Positions 1-8,153 of a stretch of DNA of 32,467 bases are shown here, in pieces. The DNA is taken from positions 1 to 32,467 of the forward strand of contig JAITSN010000099.1 in the NCBI GenBank assembly GCA_031287715.1. The letters are read 5' to 3'. A program made the position numbers and the translations under genes. The notes below the pieces were generated by a model. The model saw only the letters and a program-made list of their open reading frames with translations, was not told the DNA's origin and did no database searches. Origin of the DNA: Mediterranea sp. (in: CFB group bacteria). GTDB taxonomy: Bacteria; Bacteroidota; Bacteroidia; Bacteroidales; Bacteroidaceae. Every line of letters begins with the position of its first letter. Position 1 is the first letter of the stretch.

Positions 1-207
1 CATGAAAGAAAAATCAACCGGACGTCCGCTTTAGCCATGTTTTATGACATCGCTGTGGGAATCTTTATCAATAAAGACTTCAAAAATGCGTTAAGATCAT
101 TTGATGAGCTAATGAACAAGACCTCCGAAATCATAAGGCACGGTAGAACCAATCCCAGAAATCATAAAACAAAAAAGACTTATTACTTGAATAAGAAAAA
201 ATTATAG
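1..207 (+). CDS. Transposase C-terminal fragment (probable IS4-type), 5' end outside window
   Basis: An open frame enters from the left edge and ends at TAG 205-207, giving 68 residues. It contains KINRTSALAMFYDIAVGI and, near the end, EIIRHGRTNPRNHKTKK, followed by a lysine-rich tail. The 'NRTSAL ... IIR.xRxxPR' pattern and basic tail resemble the C-termini of IS4-type transposases from Bacteroidetes. This family call comes from memory of the family, not from a search. The catalytic DDE residues would lie outside the window, so intactness cannot be judged. The fragment is more AT-rich than the dcw genes and converges on them, with the palindromic terminator at 284-321 between. Confidence 0.5.
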   Translation, partial: HERKINRTSALAMFYDIAVGIFINKDFKNALRSFDELMNKTSEIIRHGRTNPRNHKTKKTYYLNKKKL

Positions 208-283
208 CTTAACTAAACGACATTGATTTACAATTTTCCATTTACCATTTAATACCGGTATAAATGAGATGTGGGATATGAAA

Positions 284-321
284 GAAGCCCGCTACGCAGA
301 AAAAAACGCGTAGCGGGCTTC
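284..321. terminator. Strong bidirectional stem-loop between transposase tail and yqeY
   Basis: GAAGCCCGCTACGC (284-297) and GCGTAGCGGGCTTC (308-321) are perfect 14-bp inverted repeats around an A-rich loop of 10 nt. The stem sits between two convergent genes and lies about 35 bp beyond the yqeY stop. It is the expected end of the whole dcw transcript. The T-run after the stem is modest on both strands. Confidence 0.8.
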
Positions 322-343
322 TCTTTATATTCTGCCGCAGGCT

Positions 344-364
344 AATTGTCAATTGTCAATTGTT
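344..364. repeat. Three tandem 7-bp AATTGTC units overlapping the yqeY stop
   Basis: AATTGTC occurs at 344-350 and 351-357, and AATTGTT at 358-364. The stop codon of yqeY (356-358, complement) lies inside the array, so unit number would change the last residues or the 3' end of that gene. It is probably a minor slippage repeat. Confidence 0.6.
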
Positions 365-808
365 CAATAGTTCCTTTACTTTGGCGGAGATGAGGCGTCC
401 TTCGGCTAATCCGGCTAATTTTTTGGTGGCTATGCCCATGACTTTGCCTATGTCTTTGCCGTCTTTGGCTCCGGTTTCGGCGACGATCTCTTTCAGGGCT
501 TTTTCAAGTTCTTCTTCGCTTAGCTGTTTGGGTAGATAGGTTTCCATGACGGCTACTTGCGCCAGTTCGGCGGCGGCGAGGTCTTCGCGTCCCTGTTCGG
601 CGTAGATCTTGGCGGAGTCTTTGCCTTGCTTCACTAATTTTTGGATGATTCCGGCCGCTGCTTCGTCGGCAAGCTCGTCGTTTGCTCCCGGTGCGGTTTT
701 GGCTTCGAGAAAATACTTTTTTATGTTTCTCAGTGTTTCGAGGGCTATTTTATCTTTGGCCTTCATTGCGTTTTTTATGTCTTCGCTGACTTGATCAAAC
801 AGGTTCAT
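356..808 (-). CDS. GatB/YqeY domain-containing protein
   Basis: This 150-residue protein is full length for the YqeY family, a small helical domain also found at the C-terminus of GatB (aspartyl/glutamyl-tRNA amidotransferase subunit B). Supporting segments are LFDQVSEDIKNAMKAKDK at the N-terminus, the LRNIKKYF helix, and the C-terminal GKDIGKVMGIATKKLAG followed by LAEGRLISAKVKELL. The fold is thought to bind tRNA, but no firm function is known for the free-standing form. It starts 48 bp after the ftsZ stop and ends the dcw gene string, immediately before a strong terminator. That suggests co-transcription with ftsZ, an arrangement I recall from other Bacteroidales. Confidence 0.9.
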   Translation of the reverse strand: MNLFDQVSEDIKNAMKAKDKIALETLRNIKKYFLEAKTAPGANDELADEAAAGIIQKLVKQGKDSAKIYAEQGREDLAAAELAQVAVMETYLPKQLSEEELEKALKEIVAETGAKDGKDIGKVMGIATKKLAGLAEGRLISAKVKELLNN

Positions 809-856
809 TGGGGTATTGTTTTGGGGTTTATAATTTCTCCGGCGATTGCGCCCGCT

Positions 857-2125
857 TTAGCTTTTCCGTTTTCCGCGCGGCCCGGTTTGGGCTTGTATTT
901 CTTCGAGCTGGGTTTTGTTACGGCTGTAGACCGGTATATTCTCTATCATGGTGATGATTTCGTCGTTGTCCAGGTCTTCGGGTGTGAAAAGATAGATATG
1001 GCGGCGCTTTTTTTGCGGGTATTTGCTGTTGATCTCTTTTCCGTAGTAGACGATGCGGCGGTTTCGCTTTTTGTCTTCTTCCTCTTCCAGCTCGGCGGTG
1101 TATTTCTGCTTTTCGGAGATGCGCTGCGTGATGCGGTCGTCCATCTCTTTCATGTGGATGTCCTGGATACCGAAGCCGGTGGCCAGGAGGGTGACTTTTA
1201 TTTTCTGTTCCAGCTTGTCGTCGATGGCCATGCCGAATTTTGTTTCAAAGTCGCGCGAGAACCGGTTCATGAAGTCTTTTATTTCGTCCATTTCGCTCAT
1301 CATCAGCCTGTGCTGCGAGCTGTAGGAAATATTGAGCAGTACTTTCCTTGAGTTGAAGATGTCGTTCTTGTTGAGCAGCGGCGAATGTTGGGCGTTTTTG
1401 ATGGCTTGGCTGACGCGGTTCCCGCCTTCTCCGTACCCGGTGCTCATGATGGCTACGCCGCCGTCTTTCAGCACGGTTTTCACGTCGTTGAAGTCGAGAT
1501 TCACTTTTCCGTGCAGGGTGATGATTTCGGCGATGCTTTTTGCGGCGACCGAAAGGGTATCGTCTGCTTTGTCGAAGGCGTCATCGACGGAGAGTTCGCT
1601 GTAGATCTCGCTCAGTTTTTCGTTGTTGATAACCAGCAGTGCATCTACGTATTTGCTGATCTCTTCGACGCCGTCCAGTGCCTGATCGATCTTTTTATCT
1701 CCTTCCCAGCTGAATGGGATGGTGACGATGCCGATTGTCAGAATGTCCATCTCTTTGGCCGTTCGTGCAATGACCGGCGCTGCTCCGGTTCCCGTTCCGC
1801 CTCCCATTCCGGCGGTGATGAATACCATTTTTGTGCCGTCATCCAGCATTTTTTGGATGTCTTCAATGCTTTCTTCGGCGGCTTGGCGTGCACGCGCCGG
1901 TCGGTTTCCGGCACCCAGGCCTTCTCTTCCGAGTTGCAGTTTCACCGGCACGGGGGAGTTCTTCAACGCCTGGTTGTCGGTGTTGCACAGCACAAATGTT
2001 ACGTTGTGTATGCCTTCGTGGTACATGTGATTGACGGCGTTGCCTCCGCCGCCGCCAACTCCGATCACTTTGATGATCTTCGGAGAATCCGTCGGAAATT
2101 CAAATTGTACGATTTCGTCTGCCAT
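857..2125 (-). CDS. ftsZ: Cell division GTPase FtsZ
   Basis: FtsZ is the tubulin-like GTPase that polymerises into the cytoplasmic Z ring and organises septal wall synthesis. At 422 residues it is normal for Bacteroidetes. The nucleotide-binding IGVGGGGGNAV is near residue 21. The tubulin signature GGGTGTG is at about 108-114, and the T7 catalytic loop NLDFND at about 209-214. A charged linker (ELEEEEDKKRNRR) follows the C-terminal domain. The last 50 residues include DNDEIITMIENIPVYSRNK, the likely conserved peptide that binds FtsA. The start at 2125 (MADEIVQF) is preferred. The frame is open to 2218, but that would add 31 basic residues overlapping ftsA. The gap to the ftsA stop is 29 bp. 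Confidence 0.98.
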   Translation of the reverse strand: MADEIVQFEFPTDSPKIIKVIGVGGGGGNAVNHMYHEGIHNVTFVLCNTDNQALKNSPVPVKLQLGREGLGAGNRPARARQAAEESIEDIQKMLDDGTKMVFITAGMGGGTGTGAAPVIARTAKEMDILTIGIVTIPFSWEGDKKIDQALDGVEEISKYVDALLVINNEKLSEIYSELSVDDAFDKADDTLSVAAKSIAEIITLHGKVNLDFNDVKTVLKDGGVAIMSTGYGEGGNRVSQAIKNAQHSPLLNKNDIFNSRKVLLNISYSSQHRLMMSEMDEIKDFMNRFSRDFETKFGMAIDDKLEQKIKVTLLATGFGIQDIHMKEMDDRITQRISEKQKYTAELEEEEDKKRNRRIVYYGKEINSKYPQKKRRHIYLFTPEDLDNDEIITMIENIPVYSRNKTQLEEIQAQTGPRGKRKS

Positions 2126-2154
2126 AATTTTCGGGTTTTGCGGATTATTGTAAA

Positions 2155-3549
2155 TCACTTCAGGTCTTCGTCGGAGAAGATTTCGTTGGACAGTTTGTCG
2201 ATGGCGGATTTGATCCACTTGCCGGGGCTTTTCTTTTCTTCCTGCCGGCGTTTTCTGTCTTCTTCTTTTTTTCGTTTTTCTTCTTCGGCTCTTTTCTTCT
2301 TTTCTTCGCGGGCTGTTTCTTCTTGCCTGCGCAGTTCTTCGTCGTTGTCGAACAGTCCTTTGGGCACTTCGTTCGGTTCTTCGGCTTTAGACAGGCGGCA
2401 ACTTTCGGTTCCGGAAGCAAGCAGTCCGAGAAGTGTGTTTTGCGTTCCGTCTTTCAAGCCGGTGTATTGCTGCGGCGCTTCCACGCTGTAGTGCGGCGCG
2501 TTTGCGACCCGTATTTTTTCTGTTTTACTTTTCCTGCGGATCAGTTCGTCCATGTTCTTCAGGTTTGATCCTCCGCCTGTGATGATGATGCCCGAGAGGA
2601 GCTTGTCGGCATAGTCCGAAAGGTCGATCTGGTTGGATACGTTGGCTGCGATCTCTTCCGCACGGGCTTCGATGACGTCGTTCAGCACGTGGAGTTCCAC
2701 AACGGTTTGGCTGTCTTCCGACTGTACGGTTTCCGGGCCTCCGGTTCCTGCTTCGTGGTCGAATATGGCGTTTCCGTAGGTTAGTTTCAGTTGTTCGGCT
2801 TCGCGTTCTTCCATGTGCAGCGATGTAATGTCGCGGGTGATGTTGTTTCCTCCTAATGGGATGACGGACAGGAAACGCAGGATGTTATTTTTGTAAACGG
2901 ATACGGTTGTGGTGTCTGCCCCGAGATCAACCAGTGCGCATCCGGTGCGCATCTCGTTTTCCGTGAGCACGGCTTTTGCCGTAACGAGCGGAGAGGGAAA
3001 TATATCGGCTATCTCGATTTTTGCCAGGGAGAAGCAGCGTTCCAGGTTTTTCCTCAGGGCAGTCCGCGCTACGATGTTCATGAAGCGTCCTTCGATGTGG
3101 TTTGCGGGTATTCCGACGGGTTCTGCTTGCAGGGTGTTTCCTACTTTGTATTCTTGGGGCGCAACGTCCAGGATGTCCATGCCTTTGGTGGCCATGCTCA
3201 GGTTCTCGTCGCAGATCGTGTCGATCAGTTCCTGGGAGATGATCGTTTCGCTTTTCAGGTCGCGCGCCACCGTGTGCTTTACGGTATGCAGCGATTGTCC
3301 GCTGATGCCTACATATACTTTTCCGATGGGGCTTCCCAGCGAACTTTCCAGCTTGTTGATGATGGATGTCAGGCTCTGTACCGTTTTGTTCAGTTTGAAG
3401 ATCACGCCTTTGCGGATAAAGGAAGAGGAATCTTCTTTTATCCACGCCAGAACTTGGATACTGCCATCGCTATTCTTCCTTCCTGCTATTCCGGTTATCT
3501 TTGAAGAACCAAGCTCAATAGCAACGATATAATCTGTAGTTGACACCAT
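2155..3549 (-). CDS. ftsA: Cell division protein FtsA
   Basis: FtsA is the actin-like ATPase that tethers FtsZ to the inner membrane and recruits the later division proteins. At 464 residues it is longer than the E. coli form because of a C-terminal extension. The phosphate-1 motif IVAIELGSSKITGI is at residues 8-21. Phosphate-2 is in CALVDLGADTTTVSVY, and the adenosine motif in GIIITGGGSNLKNMDELI. Residues from about 395 form a very charged K/E/R-rich linker. It ends in a short amphipathic segment (KWIKSAIDKLSNEIF) that could be the membrane-targeting helix. The long linker fits what I recall of Bacteroidetes FtsA. It lies 50 bp downstream of ftsQ and just upstream of ftsZ. Confidence 0.97.
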   Translation of the reverse strand: MVSTTDYIVAIELGSSKITGIAGRKNSDGSIQVLAWIKEDSSSFIRKGVIFKLNKTVQSLTSIINKLESSLGSPIGKVYVGISGQSLHTVKHTVARDLKSETIISQELIDTICDENLSMATKGMDILDVAPQEYKVGNTLQAEPVGIPANHIEGRFMNIVARTALRKNLERCFSLAKIEIADIFPSPLVTAKAVLTENEMRTGCALVDLGADTTTVSVYKNNILRFLSVIPLGGNNITRDITSLHMEEREAEQLKLTYGNAIFDHEAGTGGPETVQSEDSQTVVELHVLNDVIEARAEEIAANVSNQIDLSDYADKLLSGIIITGGGSNLKNMDELIRRKSKTEKIRVANAPHYSVEAPQQYTGLKDGTQNTLLGLLASGTESCRLSKAEEPNEVPKGLFDNDEELRRQEETAREEKKKRAEEEKRKKEEDRKRRQEEKKSPGKWIKSAIDKLSNEIFSDEDLK

Positions 3550-3599
3550 AATATTCTAAGTTTTAATTGCCTTGCGACTGATTTTAATTTTATCTTTCA

Positions 3600-4334
3600 T
3601 TACCTTTTCGTACAAATGATCTGATTGTCGAATTCCACGTTGATCCGTTCGTACTTATTCCACCCCACTGTGTTCAATCCTTTTTGGTAGAATTTCTTCA
3701 GGCGGTTTAGCTTGTTTTCGTATCCGTCTATCTTCCCGAGGAATATGATATGGTTGCCGACCCGCGGAACCAATTCGATTTCCCTTCCTTTCAGAACGTT
3801 AATCTGTTCGATTTGAGCATTCCAGAACGTATTCTTTTGCAAAAATAAGGCAAACCGGTATAAATCCGTCAAGGCGAATGACTTTTCTACGTTCCCTGTC
3901 GCCACCGGAAGGTGGGCAACACACTTTGCTTCGGCCGGTATAATGGCTCCTTTGCTGTCGACAAAATAGTTGTCGCCGTTCTTGCCGAATACCCGCAGGA
4001 CGGGCATCCGTTGGGCTACTTCTACGTAGATTTTGCCGCCGGGTGTTTTGTAACACTCTACCCGGTCGATCAACAGGTGTCCGGCCAATACTTTTTCCAT
4101 TATCTTCAGGTCGATCTCTTCTGTTTTTCTACCGATGGGGTGGGCGTTATTCTTTTTCAGGATAGCGGCCACTTCATTCCCTGTGATGAAGCCGGCGTTG
4201 ACCGAATCCTTGATCACCAGTTGGATATTCCGGCAAACCGGGTCGTCCGGCTTGACGTTAAATACCGTGACGGCTACAACAAGGTAGGCCAGAATCGCCA
4301 GCACCATTAACGATAGAAATACCTTCTTTATCAT
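3600..4334 (-). CDS. ftsQ: Cell division protein FtsQ
   Basis: FtsQ is a single-pass inner-membrane protein whose periplasmic part links early and late division proteins. This 244-residue protein has a short cytoplasmic KK start and one membrane segment at about residues 5-25 (VFLSLMVLAILAYLVVAV). A POTRA-like region follows (VEVAQRMPVLRVFGKNG; FVDSKGAIIP), then a beta-domain ending in KYERINVEFDNQIICTKR. Family members diverge strongly, so the call rests on topology, the 'VxVxxRxPvxRV' motif and the position between murC and ftsA. Its ATG overlaps the murC stop by 4 bp (ATGA, 4331-4334), implying translational coupling. Confidence 0.93.
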   Translation of the reverse strand: MIKKVFLSLMVLAILAYLVVAVTVFNVKPDDPVCRNIQLVIKDSVNAGFITGNEVAAILKKNNAHPIGRKTEEIDLKIMEKVLAGHLLIDRVECYKTPGGKIYVEVAQRMPVLRVFGKNGDNYFVDSKGAIIPAEAKCVAHLPVATGNVEKSFALTDLYRFALFLQKNTFWNAQIEQINVLKGREIELVPRVGNHIIFLGKIDGYENKLNRLKKFYQKGLNTVGWNKYERINVEFDNQIICTKR

Positions 4335-5710
4335 CTGTTTTCCAGCATTTGGCTTATGCGGGGCACGTAATCTTCAATGTCGCCCGCGCCAAGTGTGATC
4401 AATACGTCTAACGGTTTGTTCCTGAGCTTGTCTTCCAATGCTTCTTTGCTGCACAAGCTGTTTTCTATACCCGGTTTCAGGTGTTGGTGGATCAGTTCGC
4501 TGGTTACTCCGGGGATAGGCTCTTCCCTTGCCGGATAGATGTCCAGCAGGATCACTTCGTCGGCCAGCGACAGGCTATCGGCGAACTCTTTGTAGAAGTC
4601 GTTGGTGCGGCTGTACAGATGCGGCTGGAAAACGACTGTTATTTTCCTTCCTATATATAATATACGAAGCGACAAAATGCTTTGCCTGATCTCGGAAGGG
4701 TGATGGGCGTAATCGCTGAGGAAAACCAGCTTGTCGGACTTGATCTTGAAGTCGAAACGGCGGTCCACCCCGCGGAAACTCTCCATTCCTTGCCGGATCT
4801 CTTCGTCGGTAACGCCACTCAGGTGCGCGACAGCCATAGCCGCCACGCCGTTCTCAATATTAATGCTTACCGGAACGCCCAGCTTAACATCGCCGATACG
4901 GGTATCCGGAGCAACAAAATCGACAACGATCTCACCCTTCCCGATACGGATATTCTCTGCGTGGAAATCTCCTTCGTCCCGGGAATAGGTGTAGAGCTTT
5001 ACGCCCTCCCGCAATCTTGGTTGTAATGTGATGCCTTTGCGCATGACCAGGCAACCGCCCGGCTGAGTCAGCGAGGTGTAGTGGTCGAAGCCTTCTACGT
5101 AGGCGGCTTCCGTGCCATAGATGTCCAAATGATCCGGATCGGTTGATGTGATGACCGATATGTATGGCGACAACCAATGGAACGAGCGGTCGAACTCGTC
5201 GGCTTCAATCACCGTATAGGGGCTGCTTGGGGAAAGCAACAGGTTGGTGTTGTAGTTCTTGGAAATGCCGCCCAGAAATGCCGTGCAACCCACATGCGAC
5301 CGGTGTAACAGATGCGCTATCATGGTGGAAGTCGTTGTTTTGCCATGTGTGCCGGCCACACACAGGCCTTTACTCGAACGGGTGATCGTGCCCAGCAGCT
5401 GCGCGCGCTTTTGTATCTCGAAACCGGATTCACGGAAGAAAGCCAGCTCGGATTGGTCGTGGGGAACGGCAGGCGTGAACACCACCAGGGTGTTTTCTTT
5501 ATTCAGGCAGTTTTCCGGAATCAAAGCAACGTTATCCTCGTAGTGTATGCAGGCTCCTTCTTTGTTCAGTTCCCCGGTCAGTTCGCTTGGCGTACGGTCG
5601 TAGCCGGCTACATTTTTTCCTTTGAAAAGGAAGTAACGGACCAGGGCGCTCATCCCGATACCTCCGGCGCCAACAAAATAGACAGATCTTATGGTTTCTA
5701 TATTCAACAT
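4331..5710 (-). CDS. murC: UDP-N-acetylmuramate--L-alanine ligase
   Basis: MurC is the cytoplasmic ATP-dependent ligase that adds L-alanine to UDP-MurNAc, the first step of the stem peptide. The Rossmann-like start VYFVGAGGIGMSALVRYF is at residues 10-27 and the ATP-loop GTHGKTTT at about 120-127. EADEFDRSFHWLSP and DYAHHPSEIRQ are typical MurC motifs of the central and C-terminal domains. At 459 residues it is full length. The frame is open to 5749, but that start would overlap murG and add 13 residues before the nucleotide-binding strand, so 5710 is preferred. It sits 28 bp after murG and overlaps ftsQ by 4 bp. Confidence 0.96.
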   Translation of the reverse strand: MLNIETIRSVYFVGAGGIGMSALVRYFLFKGKNVAGYDRTPSELTGELNKEGACIHYEDNVALIPENCLNKENTLVVFTPAVPHDQSELAFFRESGFEIQKRAQLLGTITRSSKGLCVAGTHGKTTTSTMIAHLLHRSHVGCTAFLGGISKNYNTNLLLSPSSPYTVIEADEFDRSFHWLSPYISVITSTDPDHLDIYGTEAAYVEGFDHYTSLTQPGGCLVMRKGITLQPRLREGVKLYTYSRDEGDFHAENIRIGKGEIVVDFVAPDTRIGDVKLGVPVSINIENGVAAMAVAHLSGVTDEEIRQGMESFRGVDRRFDFKIKSDKLVFLSDYAHHPSEIRQSILSLRILYIGRKITVVFQPHLYSRTNDFYKEFADSLSLADEVILLDIYPAREEPIPGVTSELIHQHLKPGIENSLCSKEALEDKLRNKPLDVLITLGAGDIEDYVPRISQMLENR

Positions 5711-5738
5711 CTTGATAGTTATGATTAGACGGTTACGG

Positions 5739-6863
5739 TCAATCCGCATGGATTCGTGCTTCAGCCAATTGCAATACCTCTTTGGCGATGGTATTGGCCG
5801 AATCGGGCAGGGCGAGACGGGCGATATGGCTGCTTAACTCTTTCAGCAAGGTTTCGTTAGAGATGGTTTCCAGCGCTACCGGAATCAACTTCTCCGCTGC
5901 TTCGGCATCCTTTATATACAGGGCGGCCTGCTTTTCGACCAGAGCAAGTGCGTTCCGCGTCTGATGATCTTCGGCCACATTGGGGGAGGGGACCAGGATC
6001 ACCGGTTTGCGCAGCAGGCAGAACTCCGAGATCGAGCCGGCTCCGGCACGGGATATGATAAGATCGGCTCCGGCGTATGCACCGGCCATATCCTTGATGA
6101 AACCGGTGGTGTGGAGGTTGGGCATCTCCCCGGCTGCCTTCACTGTTTCGGCTGCCTGTTCGTAGTAGGACTTGCCGGTCTGCCAGATGAATTGCACGCC
6201 GGATTGCCTGATGGCTTCCAGGTTTGCCATAACGCACCGGTTGATGGTGCGCGCGCCGAGGCTTCCTCCCAAAACCAGAACGGTTTTCCGCGACGGGTCA
6301 AGGCCGGACGCACGCAGTGCGTCCGCGCGCGTGATCCGGGTATTTGCCAGATCCTGGCGGACGGGGTTCCCTGTCATGATGATTTTGTCGCCGGGGAAGA
6401 ACTTCTCCATGTTGTGATAGGCCACGCAGATCTTCTTTGCGCTCTTCGCCAGCAGCTTGTTGGTAATTCCCGCATAGGAGTTCTGTTCCTGGATCAGGGT
6501 TGGGATTCCCATCATGCCGGCGCTTTTCAGTAGCGGGGCGCTGGCGTATCCGCCGACTCCCACAGCCACGTCCGGCCGGAATTGTTTGATGATCCGGCGT
6601 GCTTTGAGCTGGCTTTTGAGCAGTTTGAGCAGGACGGAGACGTTCTTCAGCAGGTTCTTGCGGTCGAATCCGGCAACCGGAAGACCAATGATTTCGTAAC
6701 CGGCATCGGGTATGCGTTGCATTTCCATTCTTCCTTCGGCGCCTACGAAAAGAATTTGCGCGTCGGGCTGTAATTCTTTTATGGCGTTTGCGATGGCTAT
6801 GGCCGGGAAGATGTGTCCTCCGGTGCCTCCACCGCTAATGATTATCCGTACGGGTCGTTCCAT
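5739..6863 (-). CDS. murG: UDP-GlcNAc--lipid I N-acetylglucosaminyltransferase MurG
   Basis: MurG is a peripheral membrane GT28 glycosyltransferase that adds GlcNAc to lipid I to form lipid II on the inner face of the inner membrane. The N-terminal glycine loop SGGGTGGHIFPAIAIA is at residues 10-25. The acceptor-side LIQEQNSYAGITNKLLA is near 140-156, and the second glycine loop GGSLGARTIN begins the C-terminal domain. The donor-site motifs FISRAGAGSISEF and LVPSPNVAEDHQTRNA are intact. At 374 residues it is full length. The gap to ftsW is 6 bp. Confidence 0.97.
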   Translation of the reverse strand: MERPVRIIISGGGTGGHIFPAIAIANAIKELQPDAQILFVGAEGRMEMQRIPDAGYEIIGLPVAGFDRKNLLKNVSVLLKLLKSQLKARRIIKQFRPDVAVGVGGYASAPLLKSAGMMGIPTLIQEQNSYAGITNKLLAKSAKKICVAYHNMEKFFPGDKIIMTGNPVRQDLANTRITRADALRASGLDPSRKTVLVLGGSLGARTINRCVMANLEAIRQSGVQFIWQTGKSYYEQAAETVKAAGEMPNLHTTGFIKDMAGAYAGADLIISRAGAGSISEFCLLRKPVILVPSPNVAEDHQTRNALALVEKQAALYIKDAEAAEKLIPVALETISNETLLKELSSHIARLALPDSANTIAKEVLQLAEARIHAD

Positions 6864-6869
6864 ATTGGT

Positions 6870-8153
6870 TTAGTTGTTTGTTTCTTCAAATTCGCTGTCG
6901 CTGTTCAGGGCTTCGGCTGTGGGTTCTGCTGCTTGCAGCGCTTCTTCGGCTTCTTCGGCGGCTTTGGCGGCGGCGTCCTTTTCTCTTTCGAGACGGATGG
7001 TATAACGGCTTACGCTCAGGATCATGCCGATGTAGGCGCAATTGACCAGCGTGCTTGTTCCTCCTTTGCTGATCAGCGGGAGGGGTTGTCCCGTAACCGG
7101 AAACAGGCCCACCGCCACCAGCATGTTCAGTATGGCTTGCGAAACCAGCATCAGGGCGATGCCCATCACGAGGAAGGCGGGGAACGTCCGGTTGCATTTG
7201 CGTGCAATGCGCCCCGCCCGGATGAGCAAGCAGATGTAGAAGGCTACCACAAAGCCCCCTCCCGTCAGCCCCAGCTCTTCGATGATGATGGCAAAGATAA
7301 AGTCGGAGAACGCCTGGCTCAGGAAGTCGCGCTGGACGGAATTGCCCGGGGCTTTGCCCAACAGGTTGCTGGTTGCGATGGCGATATGTGCATGGGCGAC
7401 CTGGCCGTTCTTGTCGATGTCGAATTTCGCCGCCGGCACTTTCTCGTCTTCAATGAAATTGACCACGCGGTTTTTCCAGGTGGTGAGGCGGTGCAGGAAA
7501 GGGATTTTGGTATCGGTTGGGACGACGAATGTGAGGCCTATGACAAACGATCCGATGAGCAGGATGCTGCCCAGCAGCTGCAACAGTTTCTTTATGGCGA
7601 TCTGTCCGATAAACATCAATAGCACCACCACGCCGAACAGGAGTATGGCCGTGGAAAGGTTTTCGGGCGCAATGAGGGCGCATACCGTTCCGGTGATGAT
7701 CATGATATGCTTGAATGCCTTGGAGTTGGCGCCTTCATCGCTCTGTCTTTTGGAAAGGATGAACGACGTGGCGATGATGACGGCCATCTTCGCCAGCTCG
7801 GAAGGCTGGAACTGGATGCCGAAGAAGGTCATCCACCGCGCCGCACCGTTCACGCGGTCGCCGGTAACAAACCCCATGACTGCAACAAAGATGAGCAGGA
7901 TGACCGAGGTCGGGAGCAGGAATATCGGGAATACCTGAAACCATTTGTAGGGGATGATATGAACCACGATCACCACCACCACACCCACCATCAAGACGGT
8001 GGCGTGCTGTGTGATAGGCGCCCAGTGGTCGCCCGTCTTGTAGGTCAGTGAGCTGGCGGCGCTGAACACCTCGATGATAGAGATCACGCAGAGGAACAGG
8101 AAGATGATCCATATGACCCTATCGCCTTTGAATAAGCTCTTCAATAGATCCAT
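6870..8153 (-). CDS. ftsW: SEDS-family septal peptidoglycan polymerase FtsW
   Basis: FtsW is the multi-pass SEDS glycosyltransferase that, paired with FtsI, polymerises lipid II at the septum. The 427-residue protein has about ten hydrophobic segments, starting with VIWIIFLFLCVISIIEVF. It carries the SEDS signatures FGIQFQPSELAKMAVIIA and GQPLPLISKGGTSTLVNC. The C-terminal 50 residues form an Ala/Glu-rich acidic cytoplasmic tail. RodA is the main alternative, but the position between murD and murG decides for FtsW. It begins directly at the murD stop (8153/8154). Confidence 0.95.
   Translation of the reverse strand: MDLLKSLFKGDRVIWIIFLFLCVISIIEVFSAASSLTYKTGDHWAPITQHATVLMVGVVVVIVVHIIPYKWFQVFPIFLLPTSVILLIFVAVMGFVTGDRVNGAARWMTFFGIQFQPSELAKMAVIIATSFILSKRQSDEGANSKAFKHIMIITGTVCALIAPENLSTAILLFGVVVLLMFIGQIAIKKLLQLLGSILLIGSFVIGLTFVVPTDTKIPFLHRLTTWKNRVVNFIEDEKVPAAKFDIDKNGQVAHAHIAIATSNLLGKAPGNSVQRDFLSQAFSDFIFAIIIEELGLTGGGFVVAFYICLLIRAGRIARKCNRTFPAFLVMGIALMLVSQAILNMLVAVGLFPVTGQPLPLISKGGTSTLVNCAYIGMILSVSRYTIRLEREKDAAAKAAEEAEEALQAAEPTAEALNSDSEFEETNN

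Noticed and set aside
641..2491. Long plus-strand frames opposite yqeY, ftsZ and ftsA
   Set aside because: They mirror well-conserved genes on the minus strand, have skewed low-complexity composition (F/V/S-rich), and match no known family.
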